Positions 27,705 to 36,425 are shown, counted from the stretch's first letter. The stretch is 64,000 nucleotides of DNA from CAXQZM01 sp965229645 (GCA_965229645.1 OZ245893.1:1178001-1242000), one strand, 5' to 3'. Made by a program: numbers and translations. The notes: generated by a model from the sequence alone, not told the origin.

Positions 27705-27863
27705 TATACCAACGGCGGCAAAGTTTGACTCGTCGGGCCGTTGATGGACGCGGAAAATACTGAATTGAAAATTCAGTATTTTCAAGGACTAGCGACCAAG
27801 TGGGAGCGCAGCCTGCGTGGCGCGTGAACGCAACAAAAGGGTCGTTGCAAACGACCCTTGGTA
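27705..27863 (+). repeat. MITE-like structured repeat with terminal inverted repeats
   Basis: About 160 bp, starting TATACCAA and ending TTGGTAT, so the ends are inverted repeats. Inside, AATACTGAATT/AATTCAGTATT replaces the GAGTGAATT stem of the 26.2-kb copies, keeping pairing. It abuts the iclR stop codon directly. Confidence 0.8.
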
Positions 27864-28655
27864 TTAGGCGGCGAGCGCTTCGGGTGCCTTCCCCCCGTAT
27901 TGCTGGGTGATCTGGGCGCAAACTTGCGCCACCAAGTGACCTAACTGGTCCAAGCGGTCGGAAGGGATCCGGACAGTCGGGCCCGTCACGCTGAGGGCCG
28001 CTATCGCCGCGCCTGCCTCGTCATAGACGCAGGCAGCGGCCCCGCGCAGGCCGACCAAATACTCCTCGTCCTGCACCGCGTAGCCGCGCGTTCTTGACTG
28101 GTTTAGATCGTGCCAGAGCGTGTCAAAGCTTAGGTGGGTCTTGGCTGTGTGCGCGCTGAAGGACTGCCCGACCAGCGCGCGCACCCGATCGAGATCGAAC
28201 GTCGTTAGCAAGGCCTTGCCCAGACTGGTGCAGTGCAAGGGCAAACTGGCGCCAGGTTCGGCGAACGCACGCATGGGCTGGCTGCACTCGCTCTGGGTCA
28301 GAATGATCACCTGGTCGCCCGACATGACCCCCATTTTAACGGTCTCTTGGGTTTCCTCCATCAGCCGCACCATCGGTGCCCGCGCGAGGTCCAGCAAATC
28401 GCGACCATCCAAAAAACTCTGACCGACAGAAAAGGCCTGGACGCCAATGGTCCATCGCTGGCCCGTCGGGCTCATCTGCACATAGCCCGCGTCCAACAGG
28501 GTCGAGAGCAGGCGATGGGCGGTGGAGGGGGGCAAGTCCGCAGCGGTTGCAATGTCCTTCAAGGCCATGCCGCCCTTGGATTGGGCCAAGTGGTTCAGGA
28601 GGCTCAAGGCCCGCTGCAAGGATTGTACGGTGGAAGATTTGGCTGCACTCGTCAA
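27864..28655 (-). CDS. IclR-family transcriptional regulator
   Basis: 263 residues. An N-terminal winged helix (ALSLLNHLAQSKGGMALKDIATAADLPPSTAHRLLSTLLDAGYV) precedes the IclR effector domain, with LPLHCTSLGKALL and GYAVQDEEYLVGLRGAAACV. It is likely to sense a small organic acid. The upstream neighbour is a convergent-free 2-hydroxyacid oxidase gene on the same strand, a plausible but unproven target. Confidence 0.9.
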   Translation of the reverse strand: MTSAAKSSTVQSLQRALSLLNHLAQSKGGMALKDIATAADLPPSTAHRLLSTLLDAGYVQMSPTGQRWTIGVQAFSVGQSFLDGRDLLDLARAPMVRLMEETQETVKMGVMSGDQVIILTQSECSQPMRAFAEPGASLPLHCTSLGKALLTTFDLDRVRALVGQSFSAHTAKTHLSFDTLWHDLNQSRTRGYAVQDEEYLVGLRGAAACVYDEAGAAIAALSVTGPTVRIPSDRLDQLGHLVAQVCAQITQQYGGKAPEALAA

Positions 28656-28779
28656 AGAATCAATCCCATGACTGGCGAAAGCGGAATAGCCCTCACGCTG
28701 AGGATCACCTTAGGTCATTTTCGCCGCCAAAGCTAAGTGTGCGACATCCAGCCGCACAAACGACGCCGAATTGGCAAAA

Positions 28780-30180
28780 TCAAAGGCACCCGAGCTTGCC
28801 GGGGTTGAACAGATTGTCGGGGTCGAAGGCGCGCTTAATTTGACCCATGAGGGCAAGGCCCGTCGCGCCGACCTCTGCCTGCAGATACCTCCCTTTGCCG
28901 ATGCCAACGCCATGCTCGCCCGTGCAGGTGCCGCCGTAGCCTTGGGCGCGGCGCGCCAAGCGTTCGGCAAACCCCGCTGCCGCTGCCGCCTCGCGTTCGT
29001 CACCTGGATCGAGCAGCAAGAGGCAGTGGAAATTGCCGTCACCGACATGACCGACTATCGGGGCGAGGAGTTTGTTCTCGGTAGCATCGGCCACGGTTTC
29101 CGTGATGGTATCGGCGAGGGCCGAGATGGGTACGCACACATCGGTCGTCAGCGCGCGAGCCCCTGGCCGCAAGCCCAGCATGGCGTAATAGGCCGTATGG
29201 CGCGCGTCCCAAAGTTTTGAGCGCTCTTCGGGCAGGGACGACCAGGTAAAGGGGCCGCCGCCCTGGTCTTCGACGATCTCGCCGACCGCCCCCGCCTGCT
29301 CCGCGACGCCCGCCTCGGACCCGTGGAATTCAAAAAACATGGTCGGTTGTTCGGCCAAATCGAGGTGGGAGTAAGCGTTGACCGCTTGCATCGCCAAACC
29401 ATCCAACAGTTCCATGCGGGCCACGGGGATGCCCATTTGCTTGACCAAGATGGCGGTTTCTGCCGCCGCCGCGACGGAGGCAAAGGGACACACCGCCGCC
29501 GATACGGCCTCGGGAATGCCAAACAGCTTCAGCTGCAATTCGGTGATCAGCCCTAAAGTCCCCTCCGACCCCACGAGCAGCCGCGTAAGATCGTAGCCCG
29601 CCGAAGATTTGAGCGCGCGCGTGCCCGAGGTCAAAATCTCGCCGTTGGGCATAACGGCGGTCAAGCCCAGCACCACGTCCTTCATGGTGCCGTAGCGCAC
29701 CGCGTTGGTGCCCGAGGCGCGGGTGGCGGCCATGCCCCCCAAACTGGCATGGGCGCCTGGGTCGATGGGAAAGAACAGACCCTGGTCGCGCAATTCGTGG
29801 TTCAGGCCTTCGCGCGTGACCCCCGCCTGCACCCGGCAGTCCAAGTCTGCGGCATTGATCTCAAGGACCTTGTTCATCTGCGTCGTATCGACCGACAAGG
29901 CCCCGCGCGCGCCAGGAATGATATGACCCTCGAGCGACGACCCTACACCAAAGGGAATCAGGGGCAACTGGTGCGTGCGGCAAATTGCGATGGCCGCCTG
30001 AATATCTGCCGCTGTTTCCGCAAACAAGACCGCATCGGCGGCTTTGGGCGCGTGGGAACTCTCATCGGTTCCGTGGGTCAAGCACACCGATGGATTGGTA
30101 GAAATTTTGTTGCCCAGGGCCGCGGTAAGATCCGCGATGGCCTGCTGGAACGCGGTGGGGGAAGACACTGAAACCGTCAT
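28780..30180 (-). CDS. FAD-linked 2-hydroxyacid (D-lactate/glycolate) dehydrogenase
   Basis: 466 residues from ATG 30180, where the family N-terminus begins; the frame is open 138 bp further upstream but that part has no family similarity. The FAD-binding PCMH domain shows PLIPFGVGSSLEGH, SLGGMAATRASGTNAVRYG and LLVGSEGTLGLITELQLKL. The C-terminal cap has GHVGDGNFHC and CTGEHGVGIGKGRYL. It resembles GlcD/Dld/LDHD proteins that pass electrons to the respiratory chain. It sits next to the IclR gene. Confidence 0.9.
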   Translation of the reverse strand: MTVSVSSPTAFQQAIADLTAALGNKISTNPSVCLTHGTDESSHAPKAADAVLFAETAADIQAAIAICRTHQLPLIPFGVGSSLEGHIIPGARGALSVDTTQMNKVLEINAADLDCRVQAGVTREGLNHELRDQGLFFPIDPGAHASLGGMAATRASGTNAVRYGTMKDVVLGLTAVMPNGEILTSGTRALKSSAGYDLTRLLVGSEGTLGLITELQLKLFGIPEAVSAAVCPFASVAAAAETAILVKQMGIPVARMELLDGLAMQAVNAYSHLDLAEQPTMFFEFHGSEAGVAEQAGAVGEIVEDQGGGPFTWSSLPEERSKLWDARHTAYYAMLGLRPGARALTTDVCVPISALADTITETVADATENKLLAPIVGHVGDGNFHCLLLLDPGDEREAAAAAGFAERLARRAQGYGGTCTGEHGVGIGKGRYLQAEVGATGLALMGQIKRAFDPDNLFNPGKLGCL

Positions 30181-30272
30181 GGCTCCAGGTCTAAGCGGCC
30201 CACGCCGCAAATTCAAGACGCGCGCATCCTGAAACCTTGCCCTCCACATTGGGATCCTTAAGAGTCTTGAGC

Positions 30273-30662
30273 ATGAAGCCCGACGAACCCGTGCCCCAGC
30301 CGCCTGCCCGCGCCGCATCCGCGGCCCTGCGCGCCCAAGGGCTCTCGCCCGACCAAGCCCACGCCGCCCTTGCCCAACTCGATCCCGCCTGGCGCCTAAG
30401 CGCGGACGGTTCGGCCTTGCTGCGCGATTTTCAGGTCAAAAGCTACGCCAAAGCCGTGCATCTAGCGAACCTATGCGCCTGGTTGGCCGATCAGCAAGAC
30501 CATCATCCCGACCTAAGCCTTGGCTATGGTACCTTGAGCCTAAGCCTCACCTCCCACGATTTGGGCGGCCTCAGCGCGCGCGACGTGCGCTGGGCGCGCC
30601 GCTTGGACGCGATCATGGCACTGGGGCGCACGCGCCACGACGGCGAACCGCAAGCCAAATAA
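30273..30662 (+). CDS. phhB: Pterin-4a-carbinolamine dehydratase
   Basis: 129 residues from ATG 30273; an in-frame upstream ATG at 30237 would overlap the divergent promoter space. The active-site histidines and motif appear as DQQDHHPDLSLGYGTL, followed by LTSHDLGGLSARD. The enzyme dehydrates 4a-hydroxytetrahydrobiopterin, supporting aromatic hydroxylases. No phenylalanine hydroxylase gene is in the window. An N-terminal extension of about 35 Ala/Pro-rich residues precedes the domain. Confidence 0.88.
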   Translation: MKPDEPVPQPPARAASAALRAQGLSPDQAHAALAQLDPAWRLSADGSALLRDFQVKSYAKAVHLANLCAWLADQQDHHPDLSLGYGTLSLSLTSHDLGGLSARDVRWARRLDAIMALGRTRHDGEPQAK

Positions 30663-30702
30663 AGTCCTTGCTGCAACAAGGGGGGCCTGCCATGGGCGCG
30701 CT

Positions 30703-31920
30703 ATGACAAACCCCTCCACAAGTCGGCTTCCGCTTTCGGTTTGGTCCCTGGCCCTGGCCATGGGCGTGGGCATGTCGGGGGCGACCATTGCGGTGCGCGT
30801 GGGGGCCGAGTTTGGCAATATCCTGTCGGGCAGCGCGGCGCTCGCCACCTACCCCACGGGCCTGCAGGTGGTGGGGGTCATGCTTGGGGGCTTGCTGTTC
30901 TCCCGCGCGATGGCGCACTATGGCCGCAAGCCCATCTTGTTGGTGGGGCTGGCCTTCGGCGTGTTGGCGGGGCTGATCGGCGTCTTGGCCTCGGTGTTTC
31001 AACACTACTGGATCTTGTTCCCCGCGCACTTGTGTTTGGGGCTCTACTTGTCGTGCATCGCCCTGTTACGATTCACCGCTGCAGACCAGGTTGCGGGCGC
31101 GTTGAGCGCCCGCGCCATCTCCCTTACTCTGTTTGGGGGCGTCTTAGCCGCCTTCGTGGGTCCCGGGTTTGTCTTTGCCGCCAACTTGATCGACCCCGCG
31201 CAGTACTACGGCATTTCCTACGGGTTCATCGGCCTTGTCGCCCTCGCCGTCTGCCTGCTGATCGCGGCGACGCCGATCAAGAACAGCGCCAACGCGGCAG
31301 CTGCGTCCGCCCCGCCCACTGGGGGCCCCCCGCCCCCCTACATGTCCTACGCTTATGGCGTGGGCGTCCTCACCGGCGCCATAGGGTATGCGGTCATGGC
31401 CCTGCTCATGACGGCTGCGGCCTTACATATGCAGGCTATGAACATGAGCGGCAGCGCCCATGCGGGCCATTTTGGCCCCAATGTCCGTACCTTTGCCATC
31501 ATGTGGCACGTCGTCGCTATGTTCGCGCCCATGGTGATTCTCCCTCGCCTCGCACACCTCATGGGCCTTAAGAACCTCATGCTGCTTGGCGCGGGGTTGC
31601 TGATTACCGCTTGCCTAGTCGGTTTACTCCCAACTTCGCCAACGCAGATGTTCGTCGCGCTGATCGTCCTGGGCTTTGGCTGGGCGGCGACCTACGGCGC
31701 GGGCGGCATCGTCGTTAAGCAGGTGGTTCCCGACGCGGCGCGGTTTTTGGCGCAAGGCCGCAATGAATTCACGGTTTCCTTCTTCACGGGCCTGGGCACG
31801 ATCGGCGCTGGACCCGCCCTGGCTTTTCTGGGGTGGGAGGTCATGAACTGGATGGCCCTGGTGTTGGTCGCCATCCTCGTGCCGCTGCTGCTGCGCCTGT
31901 CACTGACCAAAACCGCCTAG
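30703..31920 (+). CDS. MFS transporter
   Basis: 405 residues with 11-12 predicted helices and an MFS motif A-like loop between helices 2 and 3 (SRAMAHYGRKPILLVG). A Pro/Ala-rich cytoplasmic linker lies near 195-210 between the two halves. A His/Met-rich loop (LHMQAMNMSGSAHAGHFG) follows helix 7, which could bind metal. Substrate unknown. Confidence 0.8.
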   Translation: MTNPSTSRLPLSVWSLALAMGVGMSGATIAVRVGAEFGNILSGSAALATYPTGLQVVGVMLGGLLFSRAMAHYGRKPILLVGLAFGVLAGLIGVLASVFQHYWILFPAHLCLGLYLSCIALLRFTAADQVAGALSARAISLTLFGGVLAAFVGPGFVFAANLIDPAQYYGISYGFIGLVALAVCLLIAATPIKNSANAAAASAPPTGGPPPPYMSYAYGVGVLTGAIGYAVMALLMTAAALHMQAMNMSGSAHAGHFGPNVRTFAIMWHVVAMFAPMVILPRLAHLMGLKNLMLLGAGLLITACLVGLLPTSPTQMFVALIVLGFGWAATYGAGGIVVKQVVPDAARFLAQGRNEFTVSFFTGLGTIGAGPALAFLGWEVMNWMALVLVAILVPLLLRLSLTKTA

Positions 31921-31969
31921 TTGCGCCAGCCCATGATGGGATCGCCACATCGATGAGGGGACCTAGCCC

Positions 31970-32524
31970 ATGACCTCGCCAGTCGTCCCTCGGGGCTACT
32001 TTGGCATCGGCATCGAGCAAGTGTCAAAGCCTGGCAACATGGGCAACCTGATCCGCACGGCCCACAGCTTTGGGGCGAGCTTCGTCTTTACGCTCAACCC
32101 TGGGGTGTCCAAGCAAGCCTTGATGAAGTCCGACCCCTCGGCGACCCTCGATACCTTGCCCTACTACCAATACAGCCATGTCGATCAACTCAATCTGCCG
32201 CGCGGGTGCGACCTGGTGGTGATCGAACTCACGGCCGCCGCGATCCCCTTGCCAAGCTTCCGTCACCCGCGCCGCGCCGTCTATGTCTTGGGCCCTGAAC
32301 GCGGTAGCGTCTCGGGCGAGGTGCAGGCCCGCGCCGACCATGTGGTGCAAATCCCCACGAAGTTTTGCGTCAACGTCGCCACCGCGGGCGCAATTGTCCT
32401 CTACGACCGACTGCTCCAGCACGGCCGCTTCCCCGATCGCCCCGTCCGCCCAGGCGGCCCGCTCAGCCCCCTGCAAGCACACGTCCATGGGGGGGCCTTC
32501 AGCCGCAGGAAAAAACCAGATTGA
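31970..32524 (+). CDS. SPOUT-family (TrmH/SpoU) RNA methyltransferase
   Basis: 184 residues. SPOUT motifs: NMGNLIRTAHSFGA (motif 1 with the catalytic Arg), YVLGPERGSVS (motif 2) and IPTKFCVNVATAGAIVLYDRL (motif 3, knot). It would 2'-O-methylate an RNA substrate; which RNA is not clear. It is the last chromosomal protein gene before tRNA-Gly. Confidence 0.85.
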   Translation: MTSPVVPRGYFGIGIEQVSKPGNMGNLIRTAHSFGASFVFTLNPGVSKQALMKSDPSATLDTLPYYQYSHVDQLNLPRGCDLVVIELTAAAIPLPSFRHPRRAVYVLGPERGSVSGEVQARADHVVQIPTKFCVNVATAGAIVLYDRLLQHGRFPDRPVRPGGPLSPLQAHVHGGAFSRRKKPD

Positions 32525-32579
32525 GGCACAACTTTTGGACTTGTCAAACCCATGAGCCCCGCCTAGGCGTGGGCCTGGC

Positions 32580-32654
32580 GCGGGTGTAGCTCAGGGGTAG
32601 AGCATTAGCTTGCCATGCTAAGTGTCGTGAGTTCGAATCTCATCACCCGCTCCA
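32580..32654 (+). tRNA. tRNA-Gly(GCC)
   Basis: A full cloverleaf: acceptor GCGGGTG/CACCCGC, D stem GCTC/GAGC, anticodon stem TTAGC/GCTAA with loop TTGCCAT (anticodon GCC), T arm GTGAG-TTCGAAT-CTCAT, discriminator T and encoded CCA. An integrase gene follows 151 bp downstream, so the 3' half of this tRNA is the probable attachment site of the island. Confidence 0.95.
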
Positions 32655-32754
32655 ACTTCCCCTTAAAATTTAAGTCTTCAAAACCTCCAATCCCTTGCTG
32701 GGCGTGGCTTTACGCGGTTTCTGGTTCGGAACGCCATCCCGTCCCTGCCCAGAC

Positions 32755-32805
32755 TTCTAAACATTCTTCTAAACAAATTTCTAAACACTCGAGGCAGGTT
32801 TAGAA
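32755..32805 (+). promoter_or_regulatory. Phased TTCTAAACA repeats upstream of the integrase gene
   Basis: Three direct copies of TTCTAAACA start at 32755, 32767 and 32779 (12-bp period), followed by an inverted half GTTTAGAA (32798-32805) that ends directly at the integrase ATG. Likely arm-type integrase sites or an operator. Confidence 0.65.
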
Positions 32806-34062
32806 ATGAGGCTGACCCAAAAAGGCAACAAATTCTATGCGGTGAAGCGGGTCCCGCAGCGCTTCAGGGCCATAGAACCCCGACGCCAAGTCTGGCTGGC
32901 CCTTGGCACCGATAGCCCCAGCGAAGCTAAGGCAAGAGCCACCGTCGCCGTTCAGAACCTTGAGAACCAATGGTTAGCCTGTCAGCAAGCATCGGGCGAC
33001 GGTATGCAGCGATACGAGGCACTCTCACACTTGGCCGCAGACAAAGGCTTTTCGTACGCCCCCGCCGCGCAGGTGGCGAAGTTGACCGTTGATGAGTTGT
33101 TGCGTCGCGTTGCCGTCGCCCAGCAGTCCCCCGTCATTGCCGAGGCGGTGCTGGGCGCAGAGGAAGCGCCGCCGTTGCGGCTTTCAGAGATCACGGACCT
33201 CTATCGGCAACTGGTCGCCGTCGAAATCAAAGACAAGGGTCCGAACCAGCGTCGGATTTGGGAAAATACGGTGCGGCGTTCCTTGGGTCGCCTAATCAAG
33301 GTGGTTGGCGATAAGCCCGTTGCCGATCTCAACAGGGAAGACGCTCTGGCTTTCCGCAACCATTGGGTCGGTCGCATTCAAAACGACGGGGTGTCCGCTG
33401 GAACCGCCAACCGAGAGATCGCATCCATTTCTGGCGTGTTTTCGACCCTCTATAAACTCAAGGGGTTGGGCAACCCTAACCTATTCAAAAACCTCACTTT
33501 CGCCAATCAGCGCAACCATCGCCCGCCGTTTGACGAGGCGCACATCCGCGACCACATCTTGCCCGCGCTCGACAAGGTGACGCTCAACGAGGAAGCCGCC
33601 GACATTTGCCGCATTCTGATCAATACGGGCATGCGACCCTCAGAGGTAACGGGTCTGGCACCAGCCGACATCATTCTTGAGGCGGAAACGCCCCATGTCT
33701 GCGTGAGGCCAAGAGAAGGTCGAGAACTCAAGACCCAAACCTCCATCCGAGACATCCCCTTGGTTGGCATCGCGTTGGAGGCCATCAGACGCCACCCGCA
33801 AGGCTTTGGACGTTACTTTGACAAGACGGGGTCCCTTGGCCAGATCGTCAACAAATTTTTGAAAACTCGAAACCTGCGACCGACCGACGATCACAGCGTC
33901 TATTCTTTTCGTCATGGCTTTCAGGATCGCCTGACCGCCATCGAAGCCCCCGACCGTATCCAAGCCGATCTCATGGGGCATCGCTATGTCCGGGAGCGTT
34001 ACGGCGCGGGTCCCAGCTTGGCGCAGAAAGCCGTCTGGCTGGCCAAGGTAGGGTTCTTTTGA
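32806..34062 (+). CDS. int: Tyrosine-recombinase integrase of the island
   Basis: 418 residues. The N-terminal DUF6538-like region (LTQKGNKFYAVKRVPQRFR) and a core-binding domain precede a catalytic domain. That domain has the first Arg in NTGMRPSEVTGL, the Lys in ELKTQTSIRDIPL, the His-Arg box in VYSFRHGFQDRL, and His and Tyr in LMGHRYVRERYG. It would integrate and excise the element at tRNA-Gly. The position next to the tRNA 3' end and its orientation away from it are typical. Confidence 0.92.
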   Translation: MRLTQKGNKFYAVKRVPQRFRAIEPRRQVWLALGTDSPSEAKARATVAVQNLENQWLACQQASGDGMQRYEALSHLAADKGFSYAPAAQVAKLTVDELLRRVAVAQQSPVIAEAVLGAEEAPPLRLSEITDLYRQLVAVEIKDKGPNQRRIWENTVRRSLGRLIKVVGDKPVADLNREDALAFRNHWVGRIQNDGVSAGTANREIASISGVFSTLYKLKGLGNPNLFKNLTFANQRNHRPPFDEAHIRDHILPALDKVTLNEEAADICRILINTGMRPSEVTGLAPADIILEAETPHVCVRPREGRELKTQTSIRDIPLVGIALEAIRRHPQGFGRYFDKTGSLGQIVNKFLKTRNLRPTDDHSVYSFRHGFQDRLTAIEAPDRIQADLMGHRYVRERYGAGPSLAQKAVWLAKVGFF

Positions 34063-34241
34063 GCGGCAATCAGGCGTGCCTTGTCGAGGAGACGATGCTG
34101 CATGGATTGATGTTGCAACTCCTCCTCCAACCGCTCAAAGATCGGCAGATACACCTGCCCGCCCGCCGCCACCAATTCCGCGATGAACCGATGAGCCGCA
34201 ACCAAGGTGATCGAGGGCGAAACAGCAGACGACTTTGCCAT
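33999..34241 (-). CDS. Small hypothetical protein overlapping the integrase 3' end
   Basis: 80 residues, convergent with the integrase and overlapping its last 64 bp. The sequence is protein-like (helical, LVAAHRFIAELVAAGGQVYLPIFERLEEEL) but no family is recognised and the ribosome site is weak (GGGGTTGGG). Could be a small island protein or a chance frame. Confidence 0.35.
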   Translation of the reverse strand: MAKSSAVSPSITLVAAHRFIAELVAAGGQVYLPIFERLEEELQHQSMQHRLLDKARLIAAQKNPTLASQTAFCAKLGPAP

Positions 34242-34262
34242 CCCAACCCCATAGCCAAGTGA

Positions 34263-34572
34263 GAGCGCCTGCCACGAGACGCAGTTCCGTTCATCCCCGC
34301 CATCCCCGCGATGACGGCAAGTAGCGGTTTGTGCGCTGCTTCGGATAAATGGCCCCGAGTTTGGCCTCGCTAATGATAAAAGCGAGTGCTAAGGCTCGTG
34401 CTGGGGTTGAGCCTAGGGGGACTTAAGCAACCCTCAAGCTGCAGGTCAGAGTCGATGATACATGAAAAAAGCGTTCAGAAACAAGCACTTAGGTTGCTCG
34501 GTCTCATGAGTAGCGGAAACCCCGAGGCTTGGCCGTCGCTAAAGGCCACGAGCAAGGCCCCGTCCATTCCCC
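34263..34572. other. Non-coding gap between the two tyrosine recombinases
   Basis: No gene, repeat or clear promoter is seen in these 310 bp. A long plus-strand frame that starts here continues antisense-like through later genes and is only a shadow until 35847. Confidence 0.4.
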
Positions 34573-35220
34573 ATGAACGCTCCCAACTTTGGCTCTCGCT
34601 CCCCGTGGAACAAGGGTCGTGCCCAAGGTCAGCGGCGAGCCTTTACACAAGCGCAGATTCACGCCCTAGAGGCGCATTTGCTGGCTCGGCAAAACTGGCA
34701 CGACTTGGCCTTGCTGGCTTTTGGCTTGGACAGCTTGTTTCGATCCTGCGACCTGTTGCCACTCACCGTCCGCGACGCTACCTACCCCAACGGCCAGATC
34801 AGAACCCTGATCCCCATCCAGCAGCAAAAAACCAAGCGGGCGGTTTCCCCCGCGCTGACGCCGGCCACCCAGCACTATGTGCGACACTGGATCAGGGTCA
34901 GCGGCAAAGCCCCCCATCACGCGCTTTTCACCCGCAACAAGTCCCTAGCCGACCCGCCGATTTGCCGTTCAACTTATGCCGAGGTGGTCAAAGGCTGGGC
35001 GACGGCCTTAGGTCTGCCCAGCGAAGAGTTTTCCACACACTCCATCCGCCGTACCAAGGCCAGCCATATGCACCAAGCGGGCGAGGACCTAGCTCTGATC
35101 TCGCGGTTGCTGGGTCACAAATCCTTGGCCGTCACCATCGAGTATCTCGGGCTCAATCAAGCCCAAGCCGAAGCGGCCAGCCTGCGGCATCCGATGATGC
35201 AAGGTCTCGTCAACCGATAA
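34573..35220 (+). CDS. Catalytic-domain-only tyrosine recombinase
   Basis: 215 residues. It has all catalytic residues: Arg in DSLFRSCDLLPL, Lys in QQKTKRAV, HxxR in THSIRRTK, His in LGHKSLAV and Tyr in TIEYLG. There is no core-binding domain, which resembles short phage- or plasmid-borne integrases of the FimB/FimE size class. It could resolve multimers, invert DNA or act with the larger integrase. Confidence 0.82.
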   Translation: MNAPNFGSRSPWNKGRAQGQRRAFTQAQIHALEAHLLARQNWHDLALLAFGLDSLFRSCDLLPLTVRDATYPNGQIRTLIPIQQQKTKRAVSPALTPATQHYVRHWIRVSGKAPHHALFTRNKSLADPPICRSTYAEVVKGWATALGLPSEEFSTHSIRRTKASHMHQAGEDLALISRLLGHKSLAVTIEYLGLNQAQAEAASLRHPMMQGLVNR

Positions 35221-35237
35221 CTTCAATCGAGGTAAAT

Positions 35238-35267
35238 TTGACAACTTCTAGGCAACTCTGGCACAAT
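35238..35267 (+). promoter_or_regulatory. Sigma70-like promoter (TTGACA - 18 - CACAAT)
   Basis: A consensus -35 (35238-35243), 18-bp spacer, -10 CACAAT (35262-35267) with an upstream TGG extension. It closely resembles the promoter at 35793. Its -10 covers the first in-frame ATG of the next ORF, so translation must start further down at 35293. Confidence 0.65.
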
Positions 35268-35292
35268 GAGTTTGACCTTACTCATATTTCTC

Positions 35293-35682
35293 ATGACGAC
35301 CGATGTCAGCAACGCCGAAATCTACCGTCTCTTGCAAGCGCAGGACAAGCGCATGGATATGATGGTCGAAGAGATGAAAGACTTTCGTGGCGAAATAAAG
35401 GAAGTCCGCAGCGAAATGAAGACCATGCGGCAGGACTTCAAAGCCGATATTCACGAACTAAAGCAAGATATGCACGATATCCGGCAGAGTGTGTGTCGCA
35501 TAGAAACTCGCGTAGATCAGGTCGACGACCGCGTATATCGGATCGACAACCGCCTGCACCAAGTCGAAGACCGCATCGACGGCATTCGGATTACTTGGGA
35601 CAATCGTTTGATTGGCAGCACGGTCGCGGCATCAGCCATAACCGCTGGGGCGGTGGCGGTTGCCATTTCTGTGCTGATTTAA
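35293..35682 (+). CDS. Coiled-coil protein with C-terminal membrane helix
   Basis: 129 residues from ATG 35293, chosen because the preceding promoter overlaps the earlier ATG. A long coiled coil (about 10-105, with repeating KDFRGEIKEVRSEMKTMRQDF and VDQVDDRVYRIDNRLHQVEDR heptads) leads to one helix GSTVAASAITAGAVAVAISVLI at the C-terminus. Tail-anchored layout; likely oligomeric. Function unknown. Confidence 0.6.
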   Translation: MTTDVSNAEIYRLLQAQDKRMDMMVEEMKDFRGEIKEVRSEMKTMRQDFKADIHELKQDMHDIRQSVCRIETRVDQVDDRVYRIDNRLHQVEDRIDGIRITWDNRLIGSTVAASAITAGAVAVAISVLI

Positions 35683-35792
35683 GCCAGCAAAGTCTCCGTC
35701 CAACGCGCTTAGACCTGAAAGAAAAAAGCCAACGCAAAATCTTGTCCGATGATGCAAGGTTTGTCCCAAGCCGAAAATCGCCGTCGGTAAAT

Positions 35793-35822
35793 TTGACAAG
35801 GGTCGCCAAAGTCTGGCAAAAT
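35793..35822 (+). promoter_or_regulatory. Sigma70-like promoter (TTGACA - 18 - CAAAAT)
   Basis: TTGACA at 35793-35798, 18-bp spacer, CAAAAT at 35817-35822 with TGG before it. The flanking bases GGTAAATTTGACAA and CTGGCAcAATG/CTGGCAaAATG are shared with the promoter at 35238. Confidence 0.65.
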
Positions 35823-35846
35823 GAAAGAGATTTAACCCCCGCGCGC

Positions 35847-36425
35847 ATGGGTCTCAAAAAATTCGGTTCTGGATTTGGTCGCCTGGTCGGCGGCTTGGCC
35901 ATGATTACTGGCGTTGAAGCAACCGCCGATACCAACCACGGCCCCGAGCAAGCTCCCGAAACCAATCCTGCCCTGGAGCAAGTCGCAGAAACCTATCAAG
36001 GTGTTGAAGACTGTGGTGTCTATCTGCGCGAAGTGATTGAAGAGTCCCGAGCAGCGGGCAACCCAATTTCAAGGACAGAAGGATCACATATTTTGGCCGA
36101 CTGCCGAAACGCCCAGCTCCAGGCCACCCTAGCAGAACAGGAGGCCACCCTAGCAGAACAGGAGGCCACCCTAGCAGAACAGGAGGCCACCCTCGCTGCT
36201 GATAGTGAGCAACTTGCAGCACGCGGTTTGAAAATTGAAGGTGATCAACTTTTTGATCTGGATGGTCGGTTACTGGGGAATTTTATTCACGAAGAGGGCC
36301 AACCAATCCGACTTGACCTCACACCATGGGAAGAAATAAACGAAGAACTGGGTCGAGAATATGCTCAGCGTTTGGCTGAATTTGAGACATTTCTCATGCG
36401 GTCCCTATCTGAAGAACCGCAATAA
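35847..36425 (+). CDS. Hypothetical protein with tandem ATLAEQE repeats
   Basis: 192 residues from ATG 35847, 25 nt after the promoter -10. The N-terminus (FGRLVGGLAMITGVEATAD) looks like a signal or membrane segment. Residues of about 92-115 contain three perfect 21-bp repeats encoding ATLAEQE, then a helical, acidic C-terminus (LTPWEEINEELGREYAQRLAEF). No family recognised. The perfect DNA repeats suggest recent slippage. Confidence 0.6.
   Translation: MGLKKFGSGFGRLVGGLAMITGVEATADTNHGPEQAPETNPALEQVAETYQGVEDCGVYLREVIEESRAAGNPISRTEGSHILADCRNAQLQATLAEQEATLAEQEATLAEQEATLAADSEQLAARGLKIEGDQLFDLDGRLLGNFIHEEGQPIRLDLTPWEEINEELGREYAQRLAEFETFLMRSLSEEPQ

Noticed and set aside
27607..27921. 104-codon minus-strand ORF
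   Set aside because: It is made of the MITE-like repeat and the end of iclR; the same translated pattern appears in other repeat copies.
32755..32805. Three short direct repeats as a CRISPR array
   Set aside because: The repeats are only 9 bp with a 12-bp period, there are no spacers and no cas genes.
34386..36425. One 679-codon plus-strand gene
   Set aside because: The first two thirds lie out of frame with, and overlap, the small recombinase and the coiled-coil gene and have no protein pattern; only the part from ATG 35847 is retained.
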